Shown here one piece after another: positions 33,656 to 45,379 of a stretch of 64,000 nt of DNA. Made by a program: the position numbers and the translations under genes. The stretch covers positions 310,001 to 374,000 of the forward strand of contig NZ_JBIGIA010000002.1 in assembly GCF_043555975.1 (NCBI RefSeq), read 5' to 3'. Position 1 is the first letter of the stretch. Each line of letters opens with the position of its first letter. The DNA comes from Pelomonas nitida. GTDB taxonomy: Bacteria > Pseudomonadota > Gammaproteobacteria > Burkholderiales > Burkholderiaceae_C. Below the pieces are notes generated by a model. It was given only the letters and a program-made list of their open reading frames with translations, did not search any database and was not told where the DNA came from.

Positions 33656-34525
33656 GTGGGCGTGAAGCTGCTTGTCGGTTTGGTCTGGCTGCTGAGCTGG
33701 CTGCCGTTTCGCGTCGTCACGGTGCTGGGATGGCTGATCGGCCAGGTGATTGCTGCCCTGCCGACGTCGCGGCGCCATATCGGCGAGGTCAATCTCCGGC
33801 TGGTGCTGCCCGACTGGTCGCCCGCCGCGCGCCAACGCCTGCTGCGCCAGCACTTCGTCGCCATGATCCAGATGCTGCTGGAGTACGGCTACTGCTGGTT
33901 CGCGTCGCGCGACCGGCTGAAGGCGCTGGTGCGCATCGAAGGGCTGGAGCACTTGCGCGCACTCGACGGCCGCAACGCGATCCTGATGGCGCCGCATTTC
34001 ACCGGCCTCGACCTGGCCGGCCTGCGGGTGTCGCTAGAAACACCCGTGGTCAGCATCTACTCCGTCCAGAAAGATCCGTGGCTGGATGCCTTCTTCCGCG
34101 CCAAGCGGCTGCGCTTCGGCACCGGCATCATCTTCGCGCGCCGACAAGGCACCCGACCCACGTTGCGCGCGCTCAAGGACGGATACCGCCTCTACTATCT
34201 ACCGGATCAGGATTTCGGCCACCGGGACTCCGTCTTCGTGCCCTTCTTCGGCGTGCCGGCCGCCACCATCGGCGGGCTGTCGCGCATGGCCGCCGCCACC
34301 CAGGCCGCCGTGCTGCCCTGCTACCCCCGCCGTGAAGCGGATGGCTACACCCTGGTCATCGAGCCGGCCCTCACCGACTTTCCCAGCAACGACCTGGTCG
34401 CCGACGCGACACGCATGAACGCCGTCATCGAAGCCCAGGCCCGCCGACAATTGCACCAGTACTTCTGGCTTCACAAGCGCTTCAAGTCGCGCCCGCCCGG
34501 CGAGCCCGACTTCTACGGCAAATGA
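33656..34525 (+). CDS. Lipid A biosynthesis-type (LpxL/HtrB family) acyltransferase
   Basis: About 289 residues. GTG 33656 is preferred because GGGAG lies 7 nt upstream and the protein then begins with the family's membrane segment (VGLVWLLSWLPFRVV); TTG 33617 has no properly spaced ribosome site. The catalytic H-x4-D is HFTGLD in LMAPHFTGLDLAG. Other family features are FARRQGTRPTLRALKDG and YLPDQDFGHRDSVFVPFFG. It adds a secondary acyl chain to lipid A, or a related lipid, at the inner membrane. Its stop overlaps lpxO, supporting a lipid A role. The exact acyl position is unknown, so no symbol is given. Confidence 0.88.
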   Translation: MGVKLLVGLVWLLSWLPFRVVTVLGWLIGQVIAALPTSRRHIGEVNLRLVLPDWSPAARQRLLRQHFVAMIQMLLEYGYCWFASRDRLKALVRIEGLEHLRALDGRNAILMAPHFTGLDLAGLRVSLETPVVSIYSVQKDPWLDAFFRAKRLRFGTGIIFARRQGTRPTLRALKDGYRLYYLPDQDFGHRDSVFVPFFGVPAATIGGLSRMAAATQAAVLPCYPRREADGYTLVIEPALTDFPSNDLVADATRMNAVIEAQARRQLHQYFWLHKRFKSRPPGEPDFYGK

Positions 34526-35442
34526 CCCACGACATTCCCTATATCAAGCTCGCCATCGTCGGCGCCTTCGTCGCGAGCACTGTCTACGTGCACTTCCGCG
34601 GCCGCGTGCGGCTGCGCTTCTTCCGCCAGTTGATGGATCACTCCACCTTCATGGCGCCCATCAACTGCCTGATGTACATGTTCTCGCGCCTGCCGGCCAA
34701 GCCCTACCTGCCGGTGGAGAGCTTCCCAGAGCTGAAGCTGCTGCAGGAGCACTGGCAGGACATCCGTGCCGAGGCCTTTCAACTTGCCCAAGCCGGTGAG
34801 ATCAAGAAGTCCGACAAGTACAACGACGCCGGCTTCAACAGCTTCTTCAAGACGGGCTGGACGCGCTTTCACTTGAAGTGGTACGACGAAGCCCATGCAT
34901 CGGCCCGCGCGCTGTGCCCGGTGACGACGGAGCTGCTGCAGCGCATCCCGAGCGTGAAGGCGGCCATGTTCGCCGCCCTGCCCCCTGGCGGCCGCCTGGT
35001 CACGCACCGCGACCCCTTCGCCGGCTCGGTGCGCTACCACCTGGGCCTGGTCACGCCCAACGCCGCGAGCTGCTACATCTCGGTCGACGGCGAGCGCTAC
35101 TTCTGGCGTGACGGCGAAGGCGTCATCTTCGACGAGACCTATCTGCACTATGCCGAGAACCAGTCCGACCAGATGCGCATCATTCTGTTCTGCGACGTCG
35201 AGCGGCCGCTGAACAACCGGGTGGCAACGTGGTTCAACCACTTCATCAGCCACACGCTGATCCGCGCGGCCTCGGCGCCCAACTCCGACACCGACCGCAC
35301 CGGCGGCATCAACAAGCTGTTCGCCTACGTGCAGCAGCTGCGACTGTTCGGCAAGCGCATCAAGGCCAGGAGCCGCTTTGCCTACTACGCGCTGCAGTGG
35401 ATCATCTTCGGCGGCTTGCTGGTCTGGTGGCTGTTCGGCTGA
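34522..35442 (+). CDS. lpxO: Lipid A hydroxylase LpxO (aspartyl/asparaginyl beta-hydroxylase fold)
   Basis: 306 residues. Fe(II)/2-oxoglutarate-dependent hydroxylase that adds a 2-hydroxyl to a lipid A acyl chain. An N-terminal membrane segment (about 9-25) and a C-terminal one (about 290-305, WIIFGGLLVWWLF) flank the catalytic domain. Metal ligands are visible as His and Asp in VTHRDPF and a later His in DETYLHYAENQ. ATG 34522 overlaps the acyltransferase stop by four bases (ATGA). The pair plausibly attaches an acyl chain and then hydroxylates it. The overall match to LpxO is good; substrate specificity is inferred. Confidence 0.9.
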   Translation: MTHDIPYIKLAIVGAFVASTVYVHFRGRVRLRFFRQLMDHSTFMAPINCLMYMFSRLPAKPYLPVESFPELKLLQEHWQDIRAEAFQLAQAGEIKKSDKYNDAGFNSFFKTGWTRFHLKWYDEAHASARALCPVTTELLQRIPSVKAAMFAALPPGGRLVTHRDPFAGSVRYHLGLVTPNAASCYISVDGERYFWRDGEGVIFDETYLHYAENQSDQMRIILFCDVERPLNNRVATWFNHFISHTLIRAASAPNSDTDRTGGINKLFAYVQQLRLFGKRIKARSRFAYYALQWIIFGGLLVWWLFG

Positions 35443-35577
35443 CGCCCCATACCCACGCAGCCTTCGCCCCAAGCGCGGCGAGCGCTCAGCACTACTCCCG
35501 TTAGGGATCGGGCGAGCGGCTTCTTCAGGGTTACGCTGCGCGCCGTTCTTCAACCCCTCAGAGGAATGGGCTGCACG

Positions 35578-36828
35578 ATGAACTTCAGAGCACGCTGGGC
35601 AGGGCTGGTCGCCGCAGGCGCGGTCGCAATCGGAATTTGCGACCTCGCCACATCGGCACCGGCCACATCGGCACCACAGCAGCTGGCCTGGATCACTTCC
35701 TGGGCGGCTGCACCGGATTCGCCAGGCCCCGCCCTGCGCCCCCAGACCATGCGCCAGACCTTGCGCGTGAGCCTGGGCGGCCATGCGCTGAGGTTGCGCA
35801 TCTCGAACGAATACGGCGACCGGCCGCTGCAGGTGGATGCCGCGTCCGTCGCCCTGCCAAGCCACGGCGCAGACATCGTCGCCGGCAGCGCCAAACCGTT
35901 GACCGTGCGGGGCCAGCAGCACTTCGTCGTCGGCGTGGGCGAGTCCGTGCTGACCGACGCGCTACCACTCCAATTGGCGGCACGGCAGGCACTGAGCGTG
36001 AGCCTCTATTTCTCGCGCGGCACGGGCATCAGCACCATCCACTCCACCGGCATGCAGAACGCCTACACACAGTGGCGTCGTGACGGCACCCGCGCCGCCG
36101 CCCTGCACGTCGACGAGAAGGACGACAGCCGCTACTTCGTCACCGATGTCGACGTGCTGACCGACGCGCACGCACAGGCCGTGGTGGCCGTGGGCGACTC
36201 CACCACCGACGGTGTGGGCATCGCGCTCGACAGCGACACCCGCTGGACCGACCAGCTCGCCCAGCGGCTGCAGCAGGAACCCGGCCTTCGCGACGTCGCC
36301 ATCGTCAACGCCGGCATGAGCGGCAACCGCATCCTCAACGATGCGCGTGATCCCTTCCTGGGCCCACGCACACTCAAGCGCTTCGAACGCGACGCACTGT
36401 CCAAGCCCGGTGTGAAATGGATCGTGCTGCTGCAAGGCATCAACGACATCACGGCCAGTGGCATGTTCGCCGACGAGCCCGCCCAGCGCGTCACGGCCGC
36501 GCGGCTCATCGCGGCGATGCAGCAGCTCGTCGAGCGCGCGCACTCGCGCGGCGTGCGCGTGATGGGCGCCACGCTGCTGCCGCGCGAAGGCGCGCAGGGC
36601 GCGCGTGCGCACACACCCGCGGGCGAGGCGCTCCGCCAGGAGCTGAACGCCTGGATCCGAGACGGCGGGGGCTTCGATGCGGTGGTGGACTTCGACCGCG
36701 TGCTGCGCGACCCCGAGCGACCGGATCGGCAGCGCCCCGAGCTCAACAGCGGCGACTTCTCGCATCCCAACGCGGCCGGCTACGCCGCCATGGCGCAGGC
36801 CATCGACCTGCAGCACTTCAAGCATTGA
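35578..36828 (+). CDS. Secreted SGNH/GDSL-type hydrolase (esterase-like)
   Basis: 416 residues from ATG 35578; an ATG at 35566 directly abuts the GAGGA ribosome site and so is unlikely. A hydrophobic N-terminus (LVAAGAVAIGICDLA) suggests export. The four SGNH blocks are all present: GDSTTDG (Ser), NAGMSGNR (Gly), LQGINDI (Asn) and DFSHPNAAGY (Asp-x-x-His). About 190 residues precede block I and probably form a beta-sandwich typical of this subgroup, with TIHSTGMQNAYTQW. Likely acts on acetyl or other esters, perhaps of plant polysaccharide, but the substrate is unknown. It is a single gene with no coupled neighbour. Confidence 0.9.
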   Translation: MNFRARWAGLVAAGAVAIGICDLATSAPATSAPQQLAWITSWAAAPDSPGPALRPQTMRQTLRVSLGGHALRLRISNEYGDRPLQVDAASVALPSHGADIVAGSAKPLTVRGQQHFVVGVGESVLTDALPLQLAARQALSVSLYFSRGTGISTIHSTGMQNAYTQWRRDGTRAAALHVDEKDDSRYFVTDVDVLTDAHAQAVVAVGDSTTDGVGIALDSDTRWTDQLAQRLQQEPGLRDVAIVNAGMSGNRILNDARDPFLGPRTLKRFERDALSKPGVKWIVLLQGINDITASGMFADEPAQRVTAARLIAAMQQLVERAHSRGVRVMGATLLPREGAQGARAHTPAGEALRQELNAWIRDGGGFDAVVDFDRVLRDPERPDRQRPELNSGDFSHPNAAGYAAMAQAIDLQHFKH

Positions 36829-36949
36829 CCGACGACCCGGCGGTGCGGGGCCATCCCGCGCCGGCTGCGGGTTTGCCCGCCCGTGACGAACGATCGGCCA
36901 AGGCTGGCTTGGTTAGCATCGAAGGTTTTGGCCTCCACCAACACCTCAA

Positions 36950-39900
36950 ATGCCTCGTCTGAACGTCGCTCCTGCCCTGCTGCTGGCCGCCGCGCTCGCC
37001 GCCAACGCCCAGGAAGCGCCCAAACCCGCGTCCGCGCCCGCATGGAACGTCAACACGCCACCTGGCGTCGCCAAGACGGCCAGCATCGACGTGAAGACCG
37101 GCACCTGGATGAGCGTGGACGTCAGCCCCGATGGCAAGACGCTGGTCTTTGACCTGCTGGGCGACCTCTACACGTTGCCCATCGCTGGCGGTGAAGCCAA
37201 GGCGCTGACCCACTCCATCGCGTGGGAGCAGCAGGCGCGCTTCTCGCCCGACGGCAAACAGATCGCCTTCCTGAGCGATGCCGGCGGTGGCGACAACCTG
37301 TGGGTCATGAACGTGGACGGCAGCGAAGCGCGCGCCGTGACGAAGGAAGACTTCCGGCTGCTGAACAACCCCGTCTGGCACCCCAGCGGCAAGTACCTGC
37401 TGGCCCGCAAGCACTACACCGGCACGCGCAGCGCCGGCTCGGGCGAGATCTGGCTGTTCGCCGTGGACGCCGACGCCGCCAAGAACAAGGGCGTGCAGCT
37501 CAACGAGAAGCCCAACTGGCAGAAAGACCTGGGCGAGCCGGCCATCTCGCCCGACGGCAAATACCTGTACTACAGCCAGGACACGACACCCGGCCGCACC
37601 TTCGAATACAACAAGGACGGCAACGGCGAGATCTACAAGATCTTCCGGCAAGACCTGGCCGACGGCTCCGTCGAGCCCTTCGTGCAGGGCGCGGGCGGCG
37701 CTGTGCGGCCCACGCCGTCGCCCGACGGCAAATACCTGGCCTTCGTGCGCCGCGTTCGCAACCAGAGCACGCTGTTCCTGAAGGATCTGGCCACCGGCGT
37801 GGAGCGCCCGGCCTGGAGCGGGCTGTCGCGCGACCTGCAGGAGATCTGGGCGATGTGGGGCGTGTACCCCAGCTTCGCCTGGCTGCCGGGCAGCAAGGAA
37901 CTCGTCGTCTGGGCCGAGGGCAAGATCTGGCGCGTGGACCCATTCAAGGGCAGTGCCGCCGAGATTCCCTTCCATGTGAAAGACACGCGCGAACTGCGCG
38001 AGCCCATGCGCTTCGCGCAGACGGTGGCGCCGGACAAGTTCGCTGTGCACCAGTTGCGCGGAGCGCAGGTCTCGCCGGACGGCAAACGCGTTGTCTACTC
38101 GGCACTGGGCTCGCTGTACGTGAAGGACTTGGCCGGCGGCACGCCGCGCCGGCTGACGAAGCAGGCCGAGGCGTTCGAGTTCGCGCCGAGCTGGTCACGC
38201 GACGGCCGCAGCCTCGTGTACGCCACCTGGCGTGACGACACGCAGGGCAGCATCCGCCGCCTGGATGTGGCCAGCGGCCGGGACACGCTCGTCGTCAAGG
38301 AACCCGGCAAATACCTGGAGCCGCGGCTGTCGCCGGACGGCAAGCTGGTCGTCTACCGCAAGGTCAGGGGCGGCGGGCTGACCAGCCCCTGGCACAGCCT
38401 CGACACGGGCCTCTACACCGCCGCCGCCGACGGCTCCGGCCAGCCCGAGCGCATCAGCAAGGAAGGCAGCGCGCCGCAGTTCGGCCTGCGCAGCGATGAA
38501 CTCTTCTTCACGAAGACCAGCAGCACCAGCGAGGTCGAGCAGCGCTTCTCGCTGATGCGCCTGAACCTGCGCGACCGCAGCGAGACCGAAGTCGCGCGCA
38601 GCGACGCCGCCAGCGAATACAGCGTGTCGCCCGACGGGCAATGGCTGGGCTTCGTCGAGCGCTACCACGCCTACGTCACGCCGCTGCCGCAGGTGCAGGG
38701 CCAGGCCGGCAAGACCCTCACCGTCGGCGCCAAGATGGACGCCCTGCCGGTGCGCCAGCTCGACGTCAACGCCGGCTCCGCGCTGCACTGGAGCGGCGAC
38801 GGCCAGCGCCTGCACTTCACGCTGGGCGATGAACTGTTCACGGCGTCGGCCGCCGGCAAGGACAAGGCCACCAGCCAGAAGATCGGCTTCGAGCAGGCCA
38901 GCGACAAGCCTGCCGGCAAGATCGCACTGACCGGCGCACGCATCGTGACGATGAAGGGTGCGGGCGAGGAAGGCGTCATCGAAGGCGGCACTGTCGTCGT
39001 CGACGGCAACCGCATCGTGGCGGTGGGCAAGGACATCGCCATCCCGGCCGACGCCAAGCGCATCGACGCCAGCGGCAAGACCATCGTGCCCGGCTTCATC
39101 GACGCCCACTGGCACGGCGCAATGAACGACTCGGGCCTCATCCCGCAGCAGAGCTGGGTCAACCTCGCCTCGCTGGCCTTCGGCGTGACGACGCTGCACG
39201 ACCCCAGCAACCTCAGCAGCGCCATCTTCACGCAGGCCGAGATGCAGCGCGCCGGCCTCGTGCTGGGCCCGCGCATCTACTCGACCGGCACCATCCTCTA
39301 CGGCGCCCGCACGCCCTTCTATTCCAACGTCAACAACCTCGACGACGCGCTGACCCACCTCAACCGCCAGAAGGCCGAGGGTGCCATCAGCGTCAAGAGC
39401 TACCAGCAGCCGCGCCGCGAACAGCGCCAACAGGTGCTGGAGGCCGCACGCCAGACCGGCATGATGGTCGTGCCCGAAGGCGGCGCGCTGTTCCAGAACA
39501 ACATGACCATGGTGGTCGACGGCCACACGACCGTGGAGCACGCGCTACCCATCGCCGAGGTCTGGGACGACGTCAAGCAACTGTGGGGTCAGACGGCCGT
39601 CGGCTACACGCCCACGCTGAACGTCGGCTACGGCGGCCTGGACGGCGAGCACTACTGGTACGCGCGCACCGAGGTCTGGAAGCACCCGCTGCTCAGCCGC
39701 TATGTGCCGCGCACCGTGCTGGAGCCGCGCTCGGTGCGCCGCGAGACGGCCCCCGAGGAAGACTTCAACATCATCCGCGTCGCGCGCACCGCCACCCAGC
39801 TCTCGCGCGCCGGCGTCAACACGATGATCGGCGCCCACGGCCAACGCGAGGGCCTGGGCACGCACTGGGAGATGTGGATGTTCGTGCTGGGCGGCATGAC

Positions 39901-40210
39901 GCCGATGGAGGCGCTGCGCACCGCCACCATCAACCCGGCGCGCAACTTCGGCTTCGACAAGGATCTCGGCTCCATCGAGCCCGGCAAGCTGGCCGACCTG
40001 GTCGTCATCGACGGCAACCCGCTGGCCGACATCCGCCAGAGCGACCGCATCGCGCAGGTCATGCAAAACGGCCGCCTGTACGACGCCGCCACGCTGAACC
40101 AGGTCGCCCCCGTGGCCAAGCCGCGCAAGCCGCTGTTCTTCGAAGGCGGCGACGGCAAGACCATGCCCATCGACCACGAGGCGCTGGAATCCGGTCACCT
40201 GGGTGATTGA
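36950..40210 (+). CDS. Exported beta-propeller/amidohydrolase fusion protein
   Basis: 1086 residues. A signal peptide (about 1-21, ending ANAQEA) is followed by a TolB/WD40-like propeller (about 40-650) with repeated SPDGK blades (VSPDGKTLVF, FSPDGKQIAF, ISPDGKYLYY and others). A metal-dependent amidohydrolase domain (about 660-1050) follows. It shows the entry strand GTVVVDGNRIVAVG, HxH in FIDAHWHG, a possible bridging Lys in ISVKSYQQP, later His in TVEHALPI and GAHGQREGLGTH, and the closing PGKLADLVVIDGNPL. Such fusions are common annotations of unknown substrate; peptide or cyclic amide hydrolysis is possible. No paired transporter or regulator is adjacent. Confidence 0.9.
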   Translation: MPRLNVAPALLLAAALAANAQEAPKPASAPAWNVNTPPGVAKTASIDVKTGTWMSVDVSPDGKTLVFDLLGDLYTLPIAGGEAKALTHSIAWEQQARFSPDGKQIAFLSDAGGGDNLWVMNVDGSEARAVTKEDFRLLNNPVWHPSGKYLLARKHYTGTRSAGSGEIWLFAVDADAAKNKGVQLNEKPNWQKDLGEPAISPDGKYLYYSQDTTPGRTFEYNKDGNGEIYKIFRQDLADGSVEPFVQGAGGAVRPTPSPDGKYLAFVRRVRNQSTLFLKDLATGVERPAWSGLSRDLQEIWAMWGVYPSFAWLPGSKELVVWAEGKIWRVDPFKGSAAEIPFHVKDTRELREPMRFAQTVAPDKFAVHQLRGAQVSPDGKRVVYSALGSLYVKDLAGGTPRRLTKQAEAFEFAPSWSRDGRSLVYATWRDDTQGSIRRLDVASGRDTLVVKEPGKYLEPRLSPDGKLVVYRKVRGGGLTSPWHSLDTGLYTAAADGSGQPERISKEGSAPQFGLRSDELFFTKTSSTSEVEQRFSLMRLNLRDRSETEVARSDAASEYSVSPDGQWLGFVERYHAYVTPLPQVQGQAGKTLTVGAKMDALPVRQLDVNAGSALHWSGDGQRLHFTLGDELFTASAAGKDKATSQKIGFEQASDKPAGKIALTGARIVTMKGAGEEGVIEGGTVVVDGNRIVAVGKDIAIPADAKRIDASGKTIVPGFIDAHWHGAMNDSGLIPQQSWVNLASLAFGVTTLHDPSNLSSAIFTQAEMQRAGLVLGPRIYSTGTILYGARTPFYSNVNNLDDALTHLNRQKAEGAISVKSYQQPRREQRQQVLEAARQTGMMVVPEGGALFQNNMTMVVDGHTTVEHALPIAEVWDDVKQLWGQTAVGYTPTLNVGYGGLDGEHYWYARTEVWKHPLLSRYVPRTVLEPRSVRRETAPEEDFNIIRVARTATQLSRAGVNTMIGAHGQREGLGTHWEMWMFVLGGMTPMEALRTATINPARNFGFDKDLGSIEPGKLADLVVIDGNPLADIRQSDRIAQVMQNGRLYDAATLNQVAPVAKPRKPLFFEGGDGKTMPIDHEALESGHLGD

Positions 40211-40250
40211 GCTCGGCGTCGGCCTGCGCGCCGACGCGCATGAGCGTGGC

Positions 40251-40256
40251 TAGAAT
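40251..40256 (+). promoter_or_regulatory. Putative -10 box for the glycine-riboswitch transcript
   Basis: TAGAAT sits about 7 nt before the predicted 5' end of the riboswitch (about 40263), so spacing fits a start point there. I see no good TTGACA-like -35 partner upstream, so the call is tentative. Confidence 0.4.
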
Positions 40257-40262
40257 GCCGCC

Positions 40263-40497
40263 TCTGTCAGGAGAGCGCTCCGGGATTTTTGGGAGCCGCC
40301 GAAGGCGCAGGGTCTAGCGACTCGAACGCTCAGGCAAAAGGACTGACAAAACGCCGACGGTGGCAGACACTGCCGGCGTTCCTCACTGGAGAGAGGCCGG
40401 CCAATTCAGAATTGCAGCCGGCCCACCGAAGGGGCAAGCAAGTGCGGGACAGAGCCACCGCGCGAGTCAATCTCTCAGGTACCAGGGACAGCGAGGA
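40263..40497 (+). promoter_or_regulatory. Tandem glycine riboswitch upstream of gcvT
   Basis: Aptamer 1 (about 40263-40350) is closed by TGTCAG (40265-40270) with CTGACA (40343-40348) and has the core GGAGAGCGCTCC, CCGCCGAAGGCGCAGGG and CTCAGGCAAAAGGAC. Aptamer 2 (about 40381-40497) is closed by CCTC (40381-40384) with GAGG (40492-40495) and has TGGAGAGAGGCC, CCACCGAAGGGGCAAGC and CTCTCAGGTACCAGGGACAG. These are the conserved glycine aptamer blocks, and the next gene is gcvT 34 nt on. Such elements usually turn on glycine cleavage when glycine is high. The linker (40350-40380) forms its own perfect hairpin (AACGCCG/CGGCGTT), longer than usual. Confidence 0.95.
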
Positions 40498-40530
40498 CAT
40501 CCACACCCGAAATCCCCCTCGGAGCCCTCG

Positions 40531-41643
40531 ATGTCCTCCCTGCTGCAAACGCCGCTGCACGCCCTCCATCTCGAACTCGGCGCCAAGATGGTGCCCTTCG
40601 CCGGCTACGACATGCCGGTGCAATACCCCGCCGGCGTGATGGCCGAACACAAGCACACGCGTGCGGCCGCCGGCCTGTTCGACGTGTCGCACATGGGCCA
40701 GGTGCGCCTGGTCGGCACCGACGCTGCCGCCGCACTGGAAACGCTGGTGCCGGTCGACATCGTCGATCTGGGCGTCTTCAAGCAGCGCTACGCCTTGTTC
40801 ACGAACGAGCAAGGCGGCCTGCTGGACGACCTGATGGTCTGCAAGCGCCCGGACGACCTCTTCGTGGTGGTGAACGCCGGCTGCAAGACGCAGGACATCG
40901 CCCACATGCAGCAGCACATCGGCGCGCGCTGCGAGGTCATCCCCATGCCCGAACGCGCCCTGCTGGCGCTGCAGGGCCCGCAGGCCGTGACGGTGCTCAG
41001 CCGCCTGAACCCCGACGTCGCCAAGCTGACCTTCATGACCGGCGGCTTCTTCACGCTCGACGGCATCGACACCTTCCTGACCCGCTCGGGCTACACCGGT
41101 GAAGACGGCTACGAAATCTCCGTCCATCAGGACGACGCGATCGCGCTGGCCCGCAAGCTGTTGAGCCACGACGAGGTCAAGCCCATCGGCCTGGGCGCGC
41201 GCGACTCGCTGCGCCTCGAAGCCGGCCTGTGCCTGTACGGCCACGACATCGACACCACCACCACGCCCGTCGAAGCGTCCATCACCTGGGCCATCCAGAA
41301 GGTGCGCCGCGCCGGTGGCGCGCGGGCCGGCGGCTACCCCGGCGCTGCGGTCATCGACGAACAACTGGCCCAGGGCGCGCGCCGCAAGCGCGTCGGCCTG
41401 ATCGGCAAGGAGCGCATGCCCGTGCGCGAGGGCGCCAAGATCGTGACGGCCGACGGCACGGTCATCGGCGTCGTCACCAGCGGCACGCTCGCACCCACCG
41501 TCAACCAGCCCGTCGCCCTCGCCTACCTGGCGACGGAGCACACCGCCGTCGGCACCGAAGTCTTCGCCGTCGTGCGCGACAAGCGCACGCCGATGGTGGT
41601 CTCCTCTACCCCTTTCACTCCCAACCGTTATTACCGAGGCTGA
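40531..41643 (+). CDS. gcvT: Glycine cleavage system aminomethyltransferase (T protein)
   Basis: 370 residues from ATG 40531; a longer in-frame start (40360) would lie within the riboswitch. The T protein takes the aminomethyl group from lipoyl-GcvH and forms methylenetetrahydrofolate and ammonia. Family landmarks include MVPFAGYDMPVQYPAG, LFDVSHMGQVR, TRSGYTGEDGYEI and GLGARDSLRLEAGLCLYG. It is followed after 3 nt by gcvH, then gcvP, under the glycine riboswitch. Confidence 0.97.
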   Translation: MSSLLQTPLHALHLELGAKMVPFAGYDMPVQYPAGVMAEHKHTRAAAGLFDVSHMGQVRLVGTDAAAALETLVPVDIVDLGVFKQRYALFTNEQGGLLDDLMVCKRPDDLFVVVNAGCKTQDIAHMQQHIGARCEVIPMPERALLALQGPQAVTVLSRLNPDVAKLTFMTGGFFTLDGIDTFLTRSGYTGEDGYEISVHQDDAIALARKLLSHDEVKPIGLGARDSLRLEAGLCLYGHDIDTTTTPVEASITWAIQKVRRAGGARAGGYPGAAVIDEQLAQGARRKRVGLIGKERMPVREGAKIVTADGTVIGVVTSGTLAPTVNQPVALAYLATEHTAVGTEVFAVVRDKRTPMVVSSTPFTPNRYYRG

Positions 41644-41646
41644 ACG

Positions 41647-42021
41647 ATGAGCATCAAGTACACCCCCGACCACGAATGGCTTGAAGTCCACGGCGACGGC
41701 ACGGCCACGGTCGGCATCACCGTGCACGCGCAGGACGCCCTGGGCGATGTGGTCTTCGTGGACCTGCCCGAAGTGGGCAAGACCTATGCCGAGAAGGAAG
41801 TCGCCGGCGTCGTCGAATCCGTCAAGGCCGCGGCCGACGTCTACATGCCCGTGGACGGCGAGATCACCGAAGTGAACGAAGCCCTGCGCGACGACCCCGC
41901 GCTCGCCAACTCCGCCCCGCTGAAGGCCGGCTGGTTCTTCAAGGTCCGCCTGAGCAACCCCGCGCAGCTCGACGGCCTGATGGACGCCACCGCCTACGAC
42001 GCGCTGCTGAAGACACTCTGA
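41647..42021 (+). CDS. gcvH: Glycine cleavage system H protein
   Basis: 124 residues. The lipoyl carrier that shuttles the aminomethyl group between P, T and L proteins. The lipoyl lysine lies in VVESVKAAADVYMPV (ESVKA). The length and the opening KYTPDHEWLEV match the family. It sits 3 nt after gcvT and 32 nt before gcvP. The L protein (dihydrolipoamide dehydrogenase) is not in the window and is presumably shared with other complexes. Confidence 0.98.
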   Translation: MSIKYTPDHEWLEVHGDGTATVGITVHAQDALGDVVFVDLPEVGKTYAEKEVAGVVESVKAAADVYMPVDGEITEVNEALRDDPALANSAPLKAGWFFKVRLSNPAQLDGLMDATAYDALLKTL

Positions 42022-42053
42022 TCCAGCCCCACTGATTTCTGCTCCTGACCGCC

Positions 42054-44938
<2,885 letters not shown>

Positions 44939-44939
<1 letters not shown>

Positions 44940-45370
44940 TGGCGAATGTGCTCGAAGGGAGTGTCTCCGCGAAGCCCTTCGAGCGCCTCGCCAATCACCA
45001 CCTCGTCTCCTCCTGGTTTGGTTGCTGGCCGAGCTTTCACGATGGCGAAGTCCATCGCATCACCCTTGATCGCACGGGCAATCTGGCGCCCTCGCTAGAG
45101 CTTGACCTTCGGGGCTGGTTACTGACCAAGTCAGGCAGCGGCGAACTCGTCCAGTCCAAAGTAGCTTTGGTGAGCTTCCGTTTTGAAGGCATCAGCGACC
45201 TAAACCTCGAAGGTTTCAACGGGCAGAACGTCATCACGGCTCTTCACGTCACCGAGGTTGAGCGTGGCGCCCAGCTCAATATCGAACTTGAGCACTGCTA
45301 CCAGTTCGCGTGCAGCTTCAAGGCACAGTCGGGCAAGGTCGTGGCCTTGCGCATAGTTGAACAATCGTAG
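44939..45370 (+). CDS. Imm50-like immunity protein, orphan
   Basis: 143 residues. Matches the Imm50 immunity-protein pattern: WPSFHDGEVHRITLDR near residues 30-45, then VSFRFEGISDLNLEGFNGQN and a C-terminal hydrophobic strand region. Such proteins neutralise toxins of polymorphic or contact-dependent systems, but no toxin, Rhs or VgrG gene lies nearby. Codon use looks less GC-biased than in gcvP and sdaA (more CTT, AGT, TTA and CTA codons), suggesting separate acquisition. Its ATG overlaps the gcvP stop by one base and sdaA starts 9 nt after it, so it sits within the glycine-regulated transcript. Members of this family also occur alone, so a housekeeping role is possible. Confidence 0.75.
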
Positions 45371-45379
45371 AAGCACCTC

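Noticed and set aside
40360..40530. N-terminal extension of gcvT from an ATG at 40360
   Set aside because: This stretch is the second half of the glycine riboswitch; the T protein family begins at ATG 40531.
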